Shown piece by piece: positions 51,663 to 61,776 of a stretch of DNA of 64,000 nucleotides. The notes under the pieces are model-generated. The model was not told the DNA's origin. It did no database searches and worked only from the letters and a program-made list of their open reading frames with translations. Each line of letters opens with the position of its first letter. Within the stretch, counting starts at the first letter, position 1. This stretch comes from Flavobacterium beibuense F44-8 (GTDB lineage: Bacteria > Bacteroidota > Bacteroidia > Flavobacteriales > Flavobacteriaceae). Position numbers and translations under genes: made by a program. The stretch spans positions 62,001 through 126,000 of the forward strand of contig NZ_JRLV01000006.1 in assembly GCF_000769915.1 (NCBI RefSeq), read 5' to 3'.

Positions 51663-52476
51663 ATTGGTATATATATTCTGTTTCTTCTTCCAGTTCGTTG
51701 TAATAATAACTACTGCGTTTAACAGGTAATCCGGCATCGTTAAAAATATATTCATACCTTATTTGTTCTACGCCATTTTGGTTAACCTTTTTATAGGGGT
51801 ACTTTGTAGCAAAATCCTGAGCATAGGCATCTAAAGCTCCGTCCCGAAGCACATTATTTGGTTTGTAGTTCCCAAACATATTTTGTTTGATATTGATATA
51901 AGCAGGGGTGTCATGATAGCTAAATGTACTTCGTGTTCCGTTTATCATAATACTTACCGGATTAAAACCATCATATTCAACTTCTATGGTATAATTTCCC
52001 TCAACTTCTTTATAGACCAAGTCGTTTTCGTTTATATAATAAGTAGTAACAGTACCATTAGATTGTATGGCTGTTACTGTTCCGTCTTCATTGTATGTTA
52101 TATCCTTGTTATAAGAAGTTCCGTTGTCATCAAATTCACGTTTAATAACTCTGCCCAGGTTGTCATAATAATATTTGGTAGTACCTATCTGGATATTGTC
52201 ATTGTTATAAATAAATGAATTTTCCAGTGCGCCATTAGTGTTATAAGTGTTACTGTAATAGTAATTCAATATGCCTGAAGAGTTGTAATTACTCTCTTTT
52301 GCAATTTTTCCGTCACTATATTCTATAATTGTTTGTCCGGTTGTTTCACCCTGATAGTAGCCGGTAATAACTTCTTTAGAAAGTGATGAAGTTGAGTTTT
52401 CATTGTTTGTGGCATCATCGCCTGAGCAGGAGATAATAGTAAAAATTGTAAGAGCAGATAGTAAAATCTTTTTCAT
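51661..52476 (-). CDS. lipoprotein with YD-like repeats
   Basis: The 271-residue protein has a lipobox (ALTIFTIISCSGD, Cys near 17). Repeating strands such as YYYDNLGRVIKREFDDNGT and ITYNEDGTVTAI are Rhs/YD-like, with Tyr-Asp and Gly turns. Such repeats form beta spirals on the cell surface. No catalytic or toxin C-terminus is present, so it is not a full Rhs protein. It could be a DUF4595-type lipoprotein of Bacteroidota. Confidence 0.72.
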   Translation of the reverse strand: MKKILLSALTIFTIISCSGDDATNNENSTSSLSKEVITGYYQGETTGQTIIEYSDGKIAKESNYNSSGILNYYYSNTYNTNGALENSFIYNNDNIQIGTTKYYYDNLGRVIKREFDDNGTSYNKDITYNEDGTVTAIQSNGTVTTYYINENDLVYKEVEGNYTIEVEYDGFNPVSIMINGTRSTFSYHDTPAYINIKQNMFGNYKPNNVLRDGALDAYAQDFATKYPYKKVNQNGVEQIRYEYIFNDAGLPVKRSSYYYNELEEETEYIYQ

Positions 52477-52517
52477 ATTAAGGTGTTAAAATTAAAGGCG
52501 CAAAGATATACTATTTG

Positions 52518-55013
52518 TTATCTTATCATACTAAAATGTCCTTTAACTACTCTGCCGTCATCAAGGGTAACCACATACCAGTAGTCTGTTGAAGGTAACG
52601 GTTCGCCATTATAGGTGCCATCCCATCCTTTGCTTTTAGGATCTATACTGGCTAATAGCTTACCATACCTGTCATAAATAAATATAGTGCTGTTTTGATA
52701 GAATTTTAAATTCATGCCTATAATATCCCAGGTGTCGTGTACACCATCTCCGTTTGGAGTAAAGAATTTTGGGATAGAAAGAACGGAGAATTGTTTAAAA
52801 ACGGTGCCACATCCATTTACGTCGGAAACATAAACGGTATGTATGCCCGGCTGTACTCTTTCAAAAAAGTTAGATTCCTGAAACGGACCGTTAGGCATAT
52901 CTATACTGTATCCGTAAGTGGTATTAACTCCTCCGGTAGGTGTAACATGTACAGTTACCGTATTATTGTCTACAAGATCAACTACATCTACACTTTCTAT
53001 TTGGGCAACATCAGAGGGTGTTACCATTATAACCTGAGTTTTTTTACAGCCATTTTCGTTGGTTAGGGTAACGGCATAGGTTCCCGAACGGTTTACATTT
53101 ATTACAGGAGTTGTTTCTCCGGTAGACCATTCGTAGGTATACTGCGAACTGGTAATCCCTGAGCTAAGTGTTATGTAACTATTAGAGTTTGCACATATCC
53201 TTTCTTCATTAGCGGCATTAATAGCTGGTATAGCTATAGTACTTACCATAAATGAGGTTATGGCATAACAACTGGTGTTACTTTTGTTTTGTACACGCGC
53301 ATATATTATTTGAGGGTCACTACTGTTACTAAAACTATTTGGATTAACCGGAAGATTTGCATTTTGTGCATTTTCCAGTGAATCGTAATAAGTGACTTCA
53401 TAATCATTTGGGTTTTGGTCTCCTAATATTATTTCGGTATTATTACTTAAAACAAAGTTCTCGGTACCGTCGTCACTAATATCACAAAGAGTTAGGTTAG
53501 GAGCATCATTAGCAATAGGGATGGCTGCTATGGTAACATTTTGTGAAAAAGTAAAATCTTCCCCTGCATACGTTATGGTAGCAACTACATTATATGTGCC
53601 GGGACTGGTGTATGTGTGCGTTGGTATTGTTTCTGCCGAAGTAGGTGAGCCATCACCAAAATTCCAGGATATGGAATCAAACTCATTAGAAACAAGAAGA
53701 GTGAATTGTGACTCTTCGCCCAAACAGGTATTTTCAACCTCAATGCTTGCAAAAAAGTAAGAGGTTATAAAAGGCGGAAGTCCAAAAAAACATTCGGTAC
53801 CTGCAGGTAAATTAACGGCATTGGCTTGATAACCACAGGCAGCTCCTGTTTCTTCGGGGTTGTTTATCACATCAAGATTTTGTGATGCCACCACTGCCCT
53901 GTATATTTTACCGTTAGGTCCTAACTGAAGCGTTCCTGATTGCGGAGTGTCTGAAATAAAAATTTCTGAGCCTGGAATATCAGCTGCTTCAAGATTATAC
54001 TGATAAATTCCGCTAATAACATTTGCTGCATCATAAGATGCATAAAGTTTTTTGCCCGACGGAGAGAACTCAACTCCATATGGTGATCCATTTTCTTTAA
54101 TCAGCAACGGATTTGAAACTACTCCTGTACTGTTATTAAAATCATACAGGTATACCATGCCGTTTGATTCTGTTCCTCCGGTTTGAGTGCCTGATTGCGT
54201 ATGTGCTATGGCAAGTTTATTTCCTGTAGGAGATACCTTTAAACACCCTATTGCGTTTCGACGATAACCGGATGTAGTGATTACAGGGGCTAGCTCACTT
54301 ATTACAGGGGTTTCGTTTACCCCGTTATTATCAATAAAAAAGGCGTAAAACTTATTTATAAAATGGGTTATAACCCAGTATCCGGTTCCTTCGGCATTTT
54401 TTACGGCAGTAATTTTTTCAGAACATTTGTATTTTAATTCTTCAATATTAGTATCGTCATAAGTAACTAAATGTACGTTTCTGGTTGTAACATCGCCTAT
54501 GCTGCCATTATCTCCCGTTACCGAAAGGTCTACTATAGAATAATTGAAACCATTGTTTAGTCCGTCGTCAGATGCCGGTATAGTGCTACCATCCTGATAA
54601 GGCCCGGGAAAAGGGTTAGGGTAGGTGGCAGCATTTTCATGATGGGGTTCATCAACCGTAAAAATATAATAGATATTAGGGTCGTCTGCCTTTGGTACTA
54701 TAATGCCCGATTGTGTACTGGAAGGATCTCCTAATAACCCTGTACCGGCAAGATAATTAGCATTAGGCATAATTATATGGTTGCGATCCCAAACGGTACG
54801 GCCATCAGTATAAAAAAGTAAGTTACCCAGCTCATCTGATATTGAACTACAACCTTCGTTAGTTGTCATTTGTCCGTCAGTGAGGGTTTGTACTGTACCG
54901 TTGTCTAAAAAGTGAATACCGGCATTATTGCCAAAGTACCAGTAACTGGCCTCCTTTTGCGCTAAAGCTTTTAAGGATAAAAGAAAAAGTAATAGTAAGG
55001 TAATTTTTTTCAT
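52518..55013 (-). CDS. T9SS type B cargo protein with PKD domain
   Basis: The 831-residue secreted protein has a signal peptide (MKKITLLLLFLLSLKALAQ). A beta-propeller-like N-terminal half includes SYWYFGNNAGIHFLDNG and several TDGxxVWD-type repeats, then a PKD domain with SWNFGDGSPTSAETIPTHTY near 470. The C-terminus is the T9SS type B (gliding-motility/CHU_C) domain: FFTPNGDGVHDTWDI, then IFIYDRYGKLLASID and STDYWYVVTLDDGR. Type B cargo are exported by the type IX system and retained on or released from the surface. It shares this ending with the next gene. Confidence 0.88.
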   Translation of the reverse strand: MKKITLLLLFLLSLKALAQKEASYWYFGNNAGIHFLDNGTVQTLTDGQMTTNEGCSSISDELGNLLFYTDGRTVWDRNHIIMPNANYLAGTGLLGDPSSTQSGIIVPKADDPNIYYIFTVDEPHHENAATYPNPFPGPYQDGSTIPASDDGLNNGFNYSIVDLSVTGDNGSIGDVTTRNVHLVTYDDTNIEELKYKCSEKITAVKNAEGTGYWVITHFINKFYAFFIDNNGVNETPVISELAPVITTSGYRRNAIGCLKVSPTGNKLAIAHTQSGTQTGGTESNGMVYLYDFNNSTGVVSNPLLIKENGSPYGVEFSPSGKKLYASYDAANVISGIYQYNLEAADIPGSEIFISDTPQSGTLQLGPNGKIYRAVVASQNLDVINNPEETGAACGYQANAVNLPAGTECFFGLPPFITSYFFASIEVENTCLGEESQFTLLVSNEFDSISWNFGDGSPTSAETIPTHTYTSPGTYNVVATITYAGEDFTFSQNVTIAAIPIANDAPNLTLCDISDDGTENFVLSNNTEIILGDQNPNDYEVTYYDSLENAQNANLPVNPNSFSNSSDPQIIYARVQNKSNTSCYAITSFMVSTIAIPAINAANEERICANSNSYITLSSGITSSQYTYEWSTGETTPVINVNRSGTYAVTLTNENGCKKTQVIMVTPSDVAQIESVDVVDLVDNNTVTVHVTPTGGVNTTYGYSIDMPNGPFQESNFFERVQPGIHTVYVSDVNGCGTVFKQFSVLSIPKFFTPNGDGVHDTWDIIGMNLKFYQNSTIFIYDRYGKLLASIDPKSKGWDGTYNGEPLPSTDYWYVVTLDDGRVVKGHFSMIR

Positions 55014-55069
55014 AGCATAGCTCCTATAACGGATTAACGTTAAAGGTTTTATAAAATTACAAAAAAAAA

Positions 55070-57838
55070 TTACCTAACCATGGCAAAATGCCCTTTGATG
55101 TTCCTTCCGTCTTCTAATTCAAGTAAAAACCAATAATCAGTTGATGGAAGAGCTTCTCCGTTATACATACCATCCCAGCCTATACTGTCTCCCCAAAAAC
55201 TACTAACCAGTTTGCCATAGCGGTCAAAAATGGAAATTTTTGATTTTGGGAGGAAGTAAATAAAGTACACCTGCCAGGTTTCGTTAATACCGTCTCCGTT
55301 TGGTGTAAAGTACTTAGGGTAGTTTAAAAGTACTACATCTTCCTGTTCGGTTTTACATCCGTCTTTAGACCGTATGTATACTTCATATAACCCCGGTGGT
55401 AGGCCCCCAAAATAAGGTATATCGGTATAGTTTTCGCCATCCATAGAGTATTCAAATTCTTCCCAGTTAGGAATATCAATTGCTATGGAGTTATCATATT
55501 GGGTAAAGTCTTCAACTCTTATGGTATAGTCTATTACCGGTAGTTGCGCAACACTAATGGTGAACGATGTAATGTCGTACCCCAAACAACCGTTAGTACT
55601 TTCAAGCCTCGCCCAAATGGTTTGACCTGTATAGGGCACACTGTTTTGGTGTACATCATTTAACGGATTGGTTTCATTTTGAGCATCCTGAAGTGAGGGA
55701 TAATAAATAACTTCCCTGTTAGATTCGCCATTTGCTATAAGATCATCATTAACGCTTAGTATGAATAGCTGTAAACCGTTCATGTGAAGGTCACACTGCC
55801 ATAAATCGACAGGTTCGCCTGCTACAATAGGGTTGATAATTTCGATAGTGAAGTTTTGCAGCGGACTGTAACAACCTGTTTCTGTATTATAAATTTGCGT
55901 ATAGATTGTTTGAGGATTGGTAATATTGGCATAAGCCTGTGGGTTTACAATTGCATTACCATCTTCAAAATCGTTCATATCGGCATAGTAGTAGTATACC
56001 AGGTTGGTTTGTTGTCCCGTAAACATTTCTTCGTGAGCGGTAAGGTCAAACGCGTTAGACTGGTCGTCTACCCCATCATCATCACACTGGCTAAGGTCTA
56101 ATAGTATATCATTTGGATTATTAAAAACCGGAAGATTGAGTATACTAATGGTAAAGGATGTTATATTGAAGCACTCACTGTCGTTATTTCTTTCCATTCT
56201 TACCCAAATAGTCTCATCAGTATAAGGCTGTTGATTTTGATAAGGTAAGTTAAGCGGGTTGGTAGCATTAACAGCATCTTGTTGCGAATTGTAATAAGTT
56301 ATATCGGCCGAAGTATCGCCATCCTGCACAAGAGAATCATTGACAGAAAGGTCAAACTGTTGTATTCCGTTTTGATTATCATCACACATGGCAAGGTTTT
56401 GCGGAGTGCCGGGGGTTACTGTTGATGTGCCTATGGAAAAAGCCTGTGTAGCAAAACACCCTGTGTCGTTATTAGTCATCCTCACATATATCATTTGCGG
56501 ATTGGCAGTGCTGAAATAACTTGTGGGATTGTTTATAGGGTTATCATTTAATAAATCAGAACCCGAGGCATAGTATGTAAAAGAAGCATTTGGGGTATTG
56601 CCCGAAAATGATTCTTCGTTTATGGTAAGATCAAAGGTTGTAAGTCCGTCTTCAGTACCGTCACTATCACAAAGATTAATAGGTATAGGTGTAATTTCAA
56701 AACTGTAAACGCTTATGGTAAACGGAATCAGATCAAAACAGTTTTCGTCTGTTTTTTCCAGTCTCGCCCATATTACTTCACTTTCGTAGGGATTTTCGTT
56801 TTCATATAAAGGACCAATTGCTCCTGTGGCATTTTCGGCATCCTGCATAGAGGTATAATAACTTACAGAAGCATTTTCGGTATTACCAATAATATCGGGG
56901 TCATTAACCGTGAGGTCAAACTCCCGTATACCGTTTTGGTTATCGTCACAAAGTGTAATGTCTTCAGCATCTCCGCTAATAACAGGTATATCAAGATTAA
57001 AGGTTTGTATATCATAACAGCCCGTAACCGGGTTTGTCATTCTCAGGTACACTGTTGTTACCGGAGTACCACATGTATATGATTGTGGATTAGTCATGGG
57101 GTTTTCTCCCGTAATCATATCATTCATACTTACATGATAGGTAAGCTCAACATCGGTTTGTGTACCTATAAACATATCCTGATATACGGTAAGATCAAAA
57201 ACAGCCATTTGGTCATACACCCCATCATCACCATCACACTGGGTTAACCCAAGCGGAATGTCGTTTGGGTTGTCAAAATAAGGTACTTCATGAAAAGTGG
57301 CTGTACCGGTCCATTCTATAGAGAAGTTACTAAAGCCGTGTGGCCTGTCTACGACTAAGTAATAAATTTCATCATCTTCGACATCAACCCACTGTATGAA
57401 TCCGTTTCCGTCAGAACTCGGACCTTCAGATACGTCAATCTCGGTTTCGTTCATTCCGGTTGTATTGTAATCCAGTCCTGCCTGCAAAGGGTTAGTGGTA
57501 GAACACCTAATAGGATCACCAAGATTGCCGCATTCTAGATTAGGCCCAAACAGCCAAAAATCAAAATCAACAACAAGATCATCTATTTCTTCGGGAGTAA
57601 GTACAAAACCCAGTGTACCGCCGTCTTTTATCTGAATTTTAAACCAAACACTAAAGTGCTCTTCACTATGACAATCGTTAGTAGCAGTGCTTAGTTCTAC
57701 TATATTACCTACTCCTCCTGCACTAAGCCCATAATAATCCATACCGCCACAAACAATTATGGCTTCGGGGCAGTCACTTTGTCCCCAAACAGAAATATTA
57801 AAAAAGAGGAGTAATAAATATATAAATCTCAATTTCAC
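55070..57838 (-). CDS. T9SS type B cargo protein with repeated adhesin-like domains
   Basis: The 922-residue protein has a signal peptide (MKLRFIYLLLLFFNISVWGQ). It carries at least six tandem repeats of about 95 residues, each with LCDDNQNGIREFDLTVND-type starts, FDLT and IWARLE or YVRM segments. It ends in the same type B sorting domain: YFTPNGDGINETWQV, SIFDRYGKLVSSF and STDYWFLLELEDGR. The repeats look like surface adhesin or carbohydrate-binding modules. It is 57 bp upstream of its neighbour on the same strand, so the pair is probably cotranscribed. Confidence 0.87.
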   Translation of the reverse strand: MKLRFIYLLLLFFNISVWGQSDCPEAIIVCGGMDYYGLSAGGVGNIVELSTATNDCHSEEHFSVWFKIQIKDGGTLGFVLTPEEIDDLVVDFDFWLFGPNLECGNLGDPIRCSTTNPLQAGLDYNTTGMNETEIDVSEGPSSDGNGFIQWVDVEDDEIYYLVVDRPHGFSNFSIEWTGTATFHEVPYFDNPNDIPLGLTQCDGDDGVYDQMAVFDLTVYQDMFIGTQTDVELTYHVSMNDMITGENPMTNPQSYTCGTPVTTVYLRMTNPVTGCYDIQTFNLDIPVISGDAEDITLCDDNQNGIREFDLTVNDPDIIGNTENASVSYYTSMQDAENATGAIGPLYENENPYESEVIWARLEKTDENCFDLIPFTISVYSFEITPIPINLCDSDGTEDGLTTFDLTINEESFSGNTPNASFTYYASGSDLLNDNPINNPTSYFSTANPQMIYVRMTNNDTGCFATQAFSIGTSTVTPGTPQNLAMCDDNQNGIQQFDLSVNDSLVQDGDTSADITYYNSQQDAVNATNPLNLPYQNQQPYTDETIWVRMERNNDSECFNITSFTISILNLPVFNNPNDILLDLSQCDDDGVDDQSNAFDLTAHEEMFTGQQTNLVYYYYADMNDFEDGNAIVNPQAYANITNPQTIYTQIYNTETGCYSPLQNFTIEIINPIVAGEPVDLWQCDLHMNGLQLFILSVNDDLIANGESNREVIYYPSLQDAQNETNPLNDVHQNSVPYTGQTIWARLESTNGCLGYDITSFTISVAQLPVIDYTIRVEDFTQYDNSIAIDIPNWEEFEYSMDGENYTDIPYFGGLPPGLYEVYIRSKDGCKTEQEDVVLLNYPKYFTPNGDGINETWQVYFIYFLPKSKISIFDRYGKLVSSFWGDSIGWDGMYNGEALPSTDYWFLLELEDGRNIKGHFAMVR

Positions 57839-57901
57839 AGCAGCAATGTTAAGGTTTTTGTAAATTTATATAAAATTTATAAAACCTCCTTGCTGTTGCT
57901 T

Positions 57902-58741
57902 TTATAAATCTCTCTTTTTCAAAATATTATATGATAATGTTATAAATATGGCAGTCCATGCTAAAACTATAACAATTTCATACCAGTGTACACCGTAAAA
58001 ACGAACTTCACCAACACCGCTAACCTGATTCTCTATAGCGTTGTAAGTTTTGAACCTTGTAAAGGGTTCTTTCATCATGTTGTACATAGATTCTAAAGGC
58101 ATAAAACCTATAGCTGTTTCAAGTGTCTTGTCATTTCCGAATACATATTTGAACAAAGAAAAGTGTATAATTTTTTCTATAATATACCATACTGCTATAA
58201 AACCAATAGCAAATGCCGAGCGCTTTATTAATACCCCGGCAAATAAACAGAATGAAAAGAAGGCAACCAGTTTTAAAAAGTATGATGGTATGTAAAATAA
58301 ATCAGAGAATACTATTGAAGCCTCTGTGTAAGAAGAAAAGCTGTACCCCAGTATAATACTAACTGTAAATACGAAAATGGTAGATATTGCCGAGAATAAT
58401 AAGACCGTAAGCATTTTTGAGATAAGGAATTCCTTTTTACTCAATCCGTCAATAAGGTTTTGTTTCAGGGTGCCATAAGTGTATTCATTAGACATCATGG
58501 ATACAATAACCAAGGCAAGGAAAATTTTAAGTAGCCCGGCAACAAAAAAGTTAAAGTGCCATATGTAAGGAAAATCAAATATTCCCTGATCGGCAAGTTT
58601 TACTTCCTGTCCAAAAAGGGTTAGCTTAATGCTTGACATGAAAGCCAAAAAGCTTAACAGTATGAAATAAGTTATAATGAGTACTTTACTGGATCTGTTT
58701 TTCCAAAGTTTTTGCAGTTCTATATTTAAAAGTCGTTTCAT
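57902..58741 (-). CDS. ABC-2 type transporter permease
   Basis: This 279-residue protein has six membrane segments (LIITYFILLSFLAFM and others) and an ABC-2 layout. It lies 10 bp downstream of the ATPase gene on the same strand, so the pair forms a complete exporter. ABC-2 exporters of this type move antibiotics, lipids or other small molecules out; substrate unknown. The N-terminus (MKRLLNIELQKLWKNRSSKV) is the usual coupling helix region. Confidence 0.87.
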   Translation of the reverse strand: MKRLLNIELQKLWKNRSSKVLIITYFILLSFLAFMSSIKLTLFGQEVKLADQGIFDFPYIWHFNFFVAGLLKIFLALVIVSMMSNEYTYGTLKQNLIDGLSKKEFLISKMLTVLLFSAISTIFVFTVSIILGYSFSSYTEASIVFSDLFYIPSYFLKLVAFFSFCLFAGVLIKRSAFAIGFIAVWYIIEKIIHFSLFKYVFGNDKTLETAIGFMPLESMYNMMKEPFTRFKTYNAIENQVSGVGEVRFYGVHWYEIVIVLAWTAIFITLSYNILKKRDL

Positions 58742-58750
58742 GGTGGCGGT

Positions 58751-59650
58751 TTATTTTGCAGATGAGGTTAACTGGATAAATTGTTCTTCAAGGCTGTATT
58801 GACGCTTAACTAAGTGACTTAGATAAATACCCTGTGATGATAGATATTTATTAAGATCGGCAGCTTCAAGAGACTCTTTAAGGTAAACGATTAGTTTACT
58901 TTCGTTTTCCTCAATTTTATCGATAGCCGGGTGTTGCTGTAAAATAGTTTTAAGCGATTGCTTGTCGTTAGCTTCAAGTTCAAAAAAGCCTTCATTTGAA
59001 ATCATTCCGTTAACAGTACCTGTATAAAGTACTACGCCTTTTCTAAGTACCACAACATGCGAACATACCTTTTCTACTTCATCAAGCAGGTGAGAAGCCA
59101 GTAGTATGGTAGTACCCAGTGAGGCAATATGCCTAATGATATCCCTTATCTGTCGTATTCCCTGTGGGTCAAGTCCGTTTGTAGGCTCGTCAAGTATTAG
59201 TATTTCGGGGTCGTTAAGCAGGGCACTTGCTATTGCCAGCCTTTGCTTCATACCCAGAGAATAGGTTTTAAATTTGCTGTCTTTTCTTTCCAGTAATCCT
59301 ACCAACTCCAGTTTTTCATCAATTTTTTCTAACGGAGCCCCTTTAATACCGCATACCAGCTTAAGGTTTTCATAAGCTGTCATGTACGGGTAAAAGTTAG
59401 GTCTTTCAATAATAGCTCCTACTTTTTTAAGTGCATCATGTGTTTCAAGGTCACCGTTAAACCAGCTGTAGCTGCCCGATGTTTTGTTTACAACATTAAG
59501 GATGATACCCAAAGTGGTAGATTTTCCGCTTCCGTTAGGACCTAATATTCCGTAAACATTTCCCTTTTTTATTTCAAAGGAAACATTGTTTACTGCATGC
59601 ACATGGCGGAATTTTTTGTGGAGGTTGTTGATGGTTAGTATGGTTTCCAA
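58751..59650 (-). CDS. ABC transporter ATP-binding protein (ABC-2 exporter type)
   Basis: This 299-residue ATPase has Walker A GPNGSGKSTTLG near 37, the signature YSLGMKQRLAIASALL, Walker B ILILDEPTNGLDPQG, and H-loop LLASHLLDEVEKV. It ends in a C-terminal extension of about 80 residues, as in multidrug or lipid exporters. It pairs with the permease next to it. Confidence 0.92.
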   Translation of the reverse strand: METILTINNLHKKFRHVHAVNNVSFEIKKGNVYGILGPNGSGKSTTLGIILNVVNKTSGSYSWFNGDLETHDALKKVGAIIERPNFYPYMTAYENLKLVCGIKGAPLEKIDEKLELVGLLERKDSKFKTYSLGMKQRLAIASALLNDPEILILDEPTNGLDPQGIRQIRDIIRHIASLGTTILLASHLLDEVEKVCSHVVVLRKGVVLYTGTVNGMISNEGFFELEANDKQSLKTILQQHPAIDKIEENESKLIVYLKESLEAADLNKYLSSQGIYLSHLVKRQYSLEEQFIQLTSSAK

Positions 59651-59743
59651 AAGCTTGTTGTTTTAGGTTACTGTGACAATATGACGAACCTTGTAAGGTT
59701 TTGTTACCAATTTAAATAAAATTTTCAGGAAAAAGTAAATTTG

Positions 59744-61627
59744 TTAATTATAAGGTACCACCTCAGGTTTGCCAATCTGGAAATCAGGCAACATAATGTC
59801 GTTGTTTTTAAAGCTATTGGTTTTGAATATGTTATTGCCACTGCCGGGTATATTAGGGAAATAGGCAAATGATAGCTGAAAACTACTAAACACCAAATAG
59901 TCATTTGTAATAAGTAGCCCTACACCAAACTTGCTGTAAAACTTACTTTCATATAGTTTGTTGTATTGATCGCCAATTACGCCAACGGTAATATTGGCAA
60001 ACGGATTTAAACGAAAGCCAAGTACTTCCCAAGGGGTGTAACTTTGGGTTTGCAGTGTTAATATAAATTTTTTAGTACCCAGCGGTGTTGTGCTGTCAAA
60101 ACCCTGTATACCTGTGTCGTTACCCAAATTAAGTCGGTCTTTAAGGAAAGGCATCCTGTTATCACCAAAAACCAGACGGGGTTGTATAAAGTGTCTAAAA
60201 CGCCAGTTACCCCATTCTTTCATGTTGGTAAAGTAAAGCAGGTCAAACCGTAGTGTAGTCTGCTCGGTTTTATCCCTGTAGAAAAAAGATCCCAGTTCGG
60301 CACTAAGGCTTAAAAAGCCCCATTTAAAGTAGTTACCTATGGCATACCGCCCACCCAGATAAATACGGTTTTCTCCGTTTTTTGCCTGTGTTCCTCCGGT
60401 AAAGGAGTAGGTACGCCCAATGGGTATATCTTCCACAATATCATAATTGAAAAGAAACTTATCCTGAACGAATTTTCGTGAGGTTAAACCAATACTGGCA
60501 AGATAGAGCCTTTCGTTGGAGTAATACCCAACCGAGTCGTATGCAATAGTAGGTTTTTCTTTGTACCTCCTGTTGTTAAAACCTGCGGTGACTACAAGGT
60601 TTGTAGTACGGTCTTCTTCAGTAAAGCCTTTAAATATCTTGAAGGAGTAACCACCCCAAAATTCCTTATAATCAGATTTCATATTCTGCATGGCATATAC
60701 ATTCTGGACATCGGGGAGGGAATCCCTAACCAGTTTTTCTTCCAGATAAACACCACCTGCCCAGCGGGTGTAAGCCGAGAAGAATTCCCTTTGCAGTCCG
60801 AAACTTTTAAGATAGCTTTCATCAGTATGTATTCTGTAGGTAAGCTGCCCCTCCATGTAGGTGTTAAGAATATTAGGTACGGTATATTGCCCCAAATAAG
60901 CCGTTTGCCCTGTATTGAGCTCTTTGTCAAATTCATTGCGGAACTCATGCCCAAGCCCAAAGAAGTTTCTTTCGGTAACTTCAAATGAAGTTTTAGATGA
61001 AGAAGCCGAACCATTAGGGATAAGGCTCCAGGAGTCAAGTACTCTTATCTCTACATCTATAGAGTCTTTTGTACCTTCAATAGGGATGGCGTTTATTATT
61101 ACCCTGCGGGTATAGCGTTGCGAACGTATTAAACGTTCGGTTTCTGCTACGATTAAAGTGTCCAGTCGTTCTTTTTCCTTAAACAGCAGCAGATTTTTTA
61201 TAGTCATTTGCTTTGTTTTAAGGTGCACACCGTTACCAAAGCGTTCGGCCCAGTTTCTCGGTCTTCTGGCAGTATCGGTTATAGAATACCCAAAAGGATC
61301 GAGTGTTACGATATTTATTTTTCGGATAACCTTGTCACTGTATTTGGTGTAGCGATCCTGCATTTCGGGCGCGTTTTCCCTTGTTCTTTTACGGGTACCT
61401 GATGCTTCCTGTTCGCGTACAGGTCTAAATATAAGCTTGTGTAAAAACTTGGTAAACTTTCTTTTTTTAGAGTAGTTCTGTATGTTTTTATACATCTCGT
61501 CCCGTTTCTGTTTTATGGTGTCATTAAGTTCGGGTACAGAGTCCTGTACAGGAGTGACCTGTGCGGCCATGGGTACAGCCACAAAAAGTAAGGTTAATAA
61601 TATGAGGAACCGTAATGTTTTGGTCAT
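59744..61627 (-). CDS. outer-membrane POTRA/barrel protein
   Basis: The 627-residue protein has a signal peptide (MTKTLRFLILLTLLFVAVPM). A linker rich in Arg/Lys is followed by a POTRA-like domain (SDKVIRKINIVTLDPFGYSI, RVIINAIPIEGTKDSI, DVEIRVLDSWSLIPNG). A barrel from about 210 to 627 ends in ...QIGKPEVVPYN, without the usual Phe or Tyr at the very end. It looks like a BamA/TamA-family relative (surface antigen D15-like), possibly part of protein or lipid insertion. Its exact role is unclear. Confidence 0.75.
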   Translation of the reverse strand: MTKTLRFLILLTLLFVAVPMAAQVTPVQDSVPELNDTIKQKRDEMYKNIQNYSKKRKFTKFLHKLIFRPVREQEASGTRKRTRENAPEMQDRYTKYSDKVIRKINIVTLDPFGYSITDTARRPRNWAERFGNGVHLKTKQMTIKNLLLFKEKERLDTLIVAETERLIRSQRYTRRVIINAIPIEGTKDSIDVEIRVLDSWSLIPNGSASSSKTSFEVTERNFFGLGHEFRNEFDKELNTGQTAYLGQYTVPNILNTYMEGQLTYRIHTDESYLKSFGLQREFFSAYTRWAGGVYLEEKLVRDSLPDVQNVYAMQNMKSDYKEFWGGYSFKIFKGFTEEDRTTNLVVTAGFNNRRYKEKPTIAYDSVGYYSNERLYLASIGLTSRKFVQDKFLFNYDIVEDIPIGRTYSFTGGTQAKNGENRIYLGGRYAIGNYFKWGFLSLSAELGSFFYRDKTEQTTLRFDLLYFTNMKEWGNWRFRHFIQPRLVFGDNRMPFLKDRLNLGNDTGIQGFDSTTPLGTKKFILTLQTQSYTPWEVLGFRLNPFANITVGVIGDQYNKLYESKFYSKFGVGLLITNDYLVFSSFQLSFAYFPNIPGSGNNIFKTNSFKNNDIMLPDFQIGKPEVVPYN

Positions 61628-61730
61628 TTCCTGCGAAAAGCTTTACAAATTGTAAGTTATAAAATTAAACTATAAGAAAACGCTAAATTAAGGGAGTATA
61701 GCGCGTTTTACCATTCATTTAACACAATAA

Positions 61731-61755
61731 AAAAAGAGGCTCAGGGCCTCTTTTT
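61731..61755. terminator. terminator between the NdpA-like and barrel genes
   Basis: AAAAAGAGGC pairs with GCCTCTTTTT around TCAGG, with T-runs on both sides. It follows the nucleoid protein gene on the minus strand. Confidence 0.93.
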
Positions 61756-61776
61756 AGTATGCTTAAGCTAAGTAGT

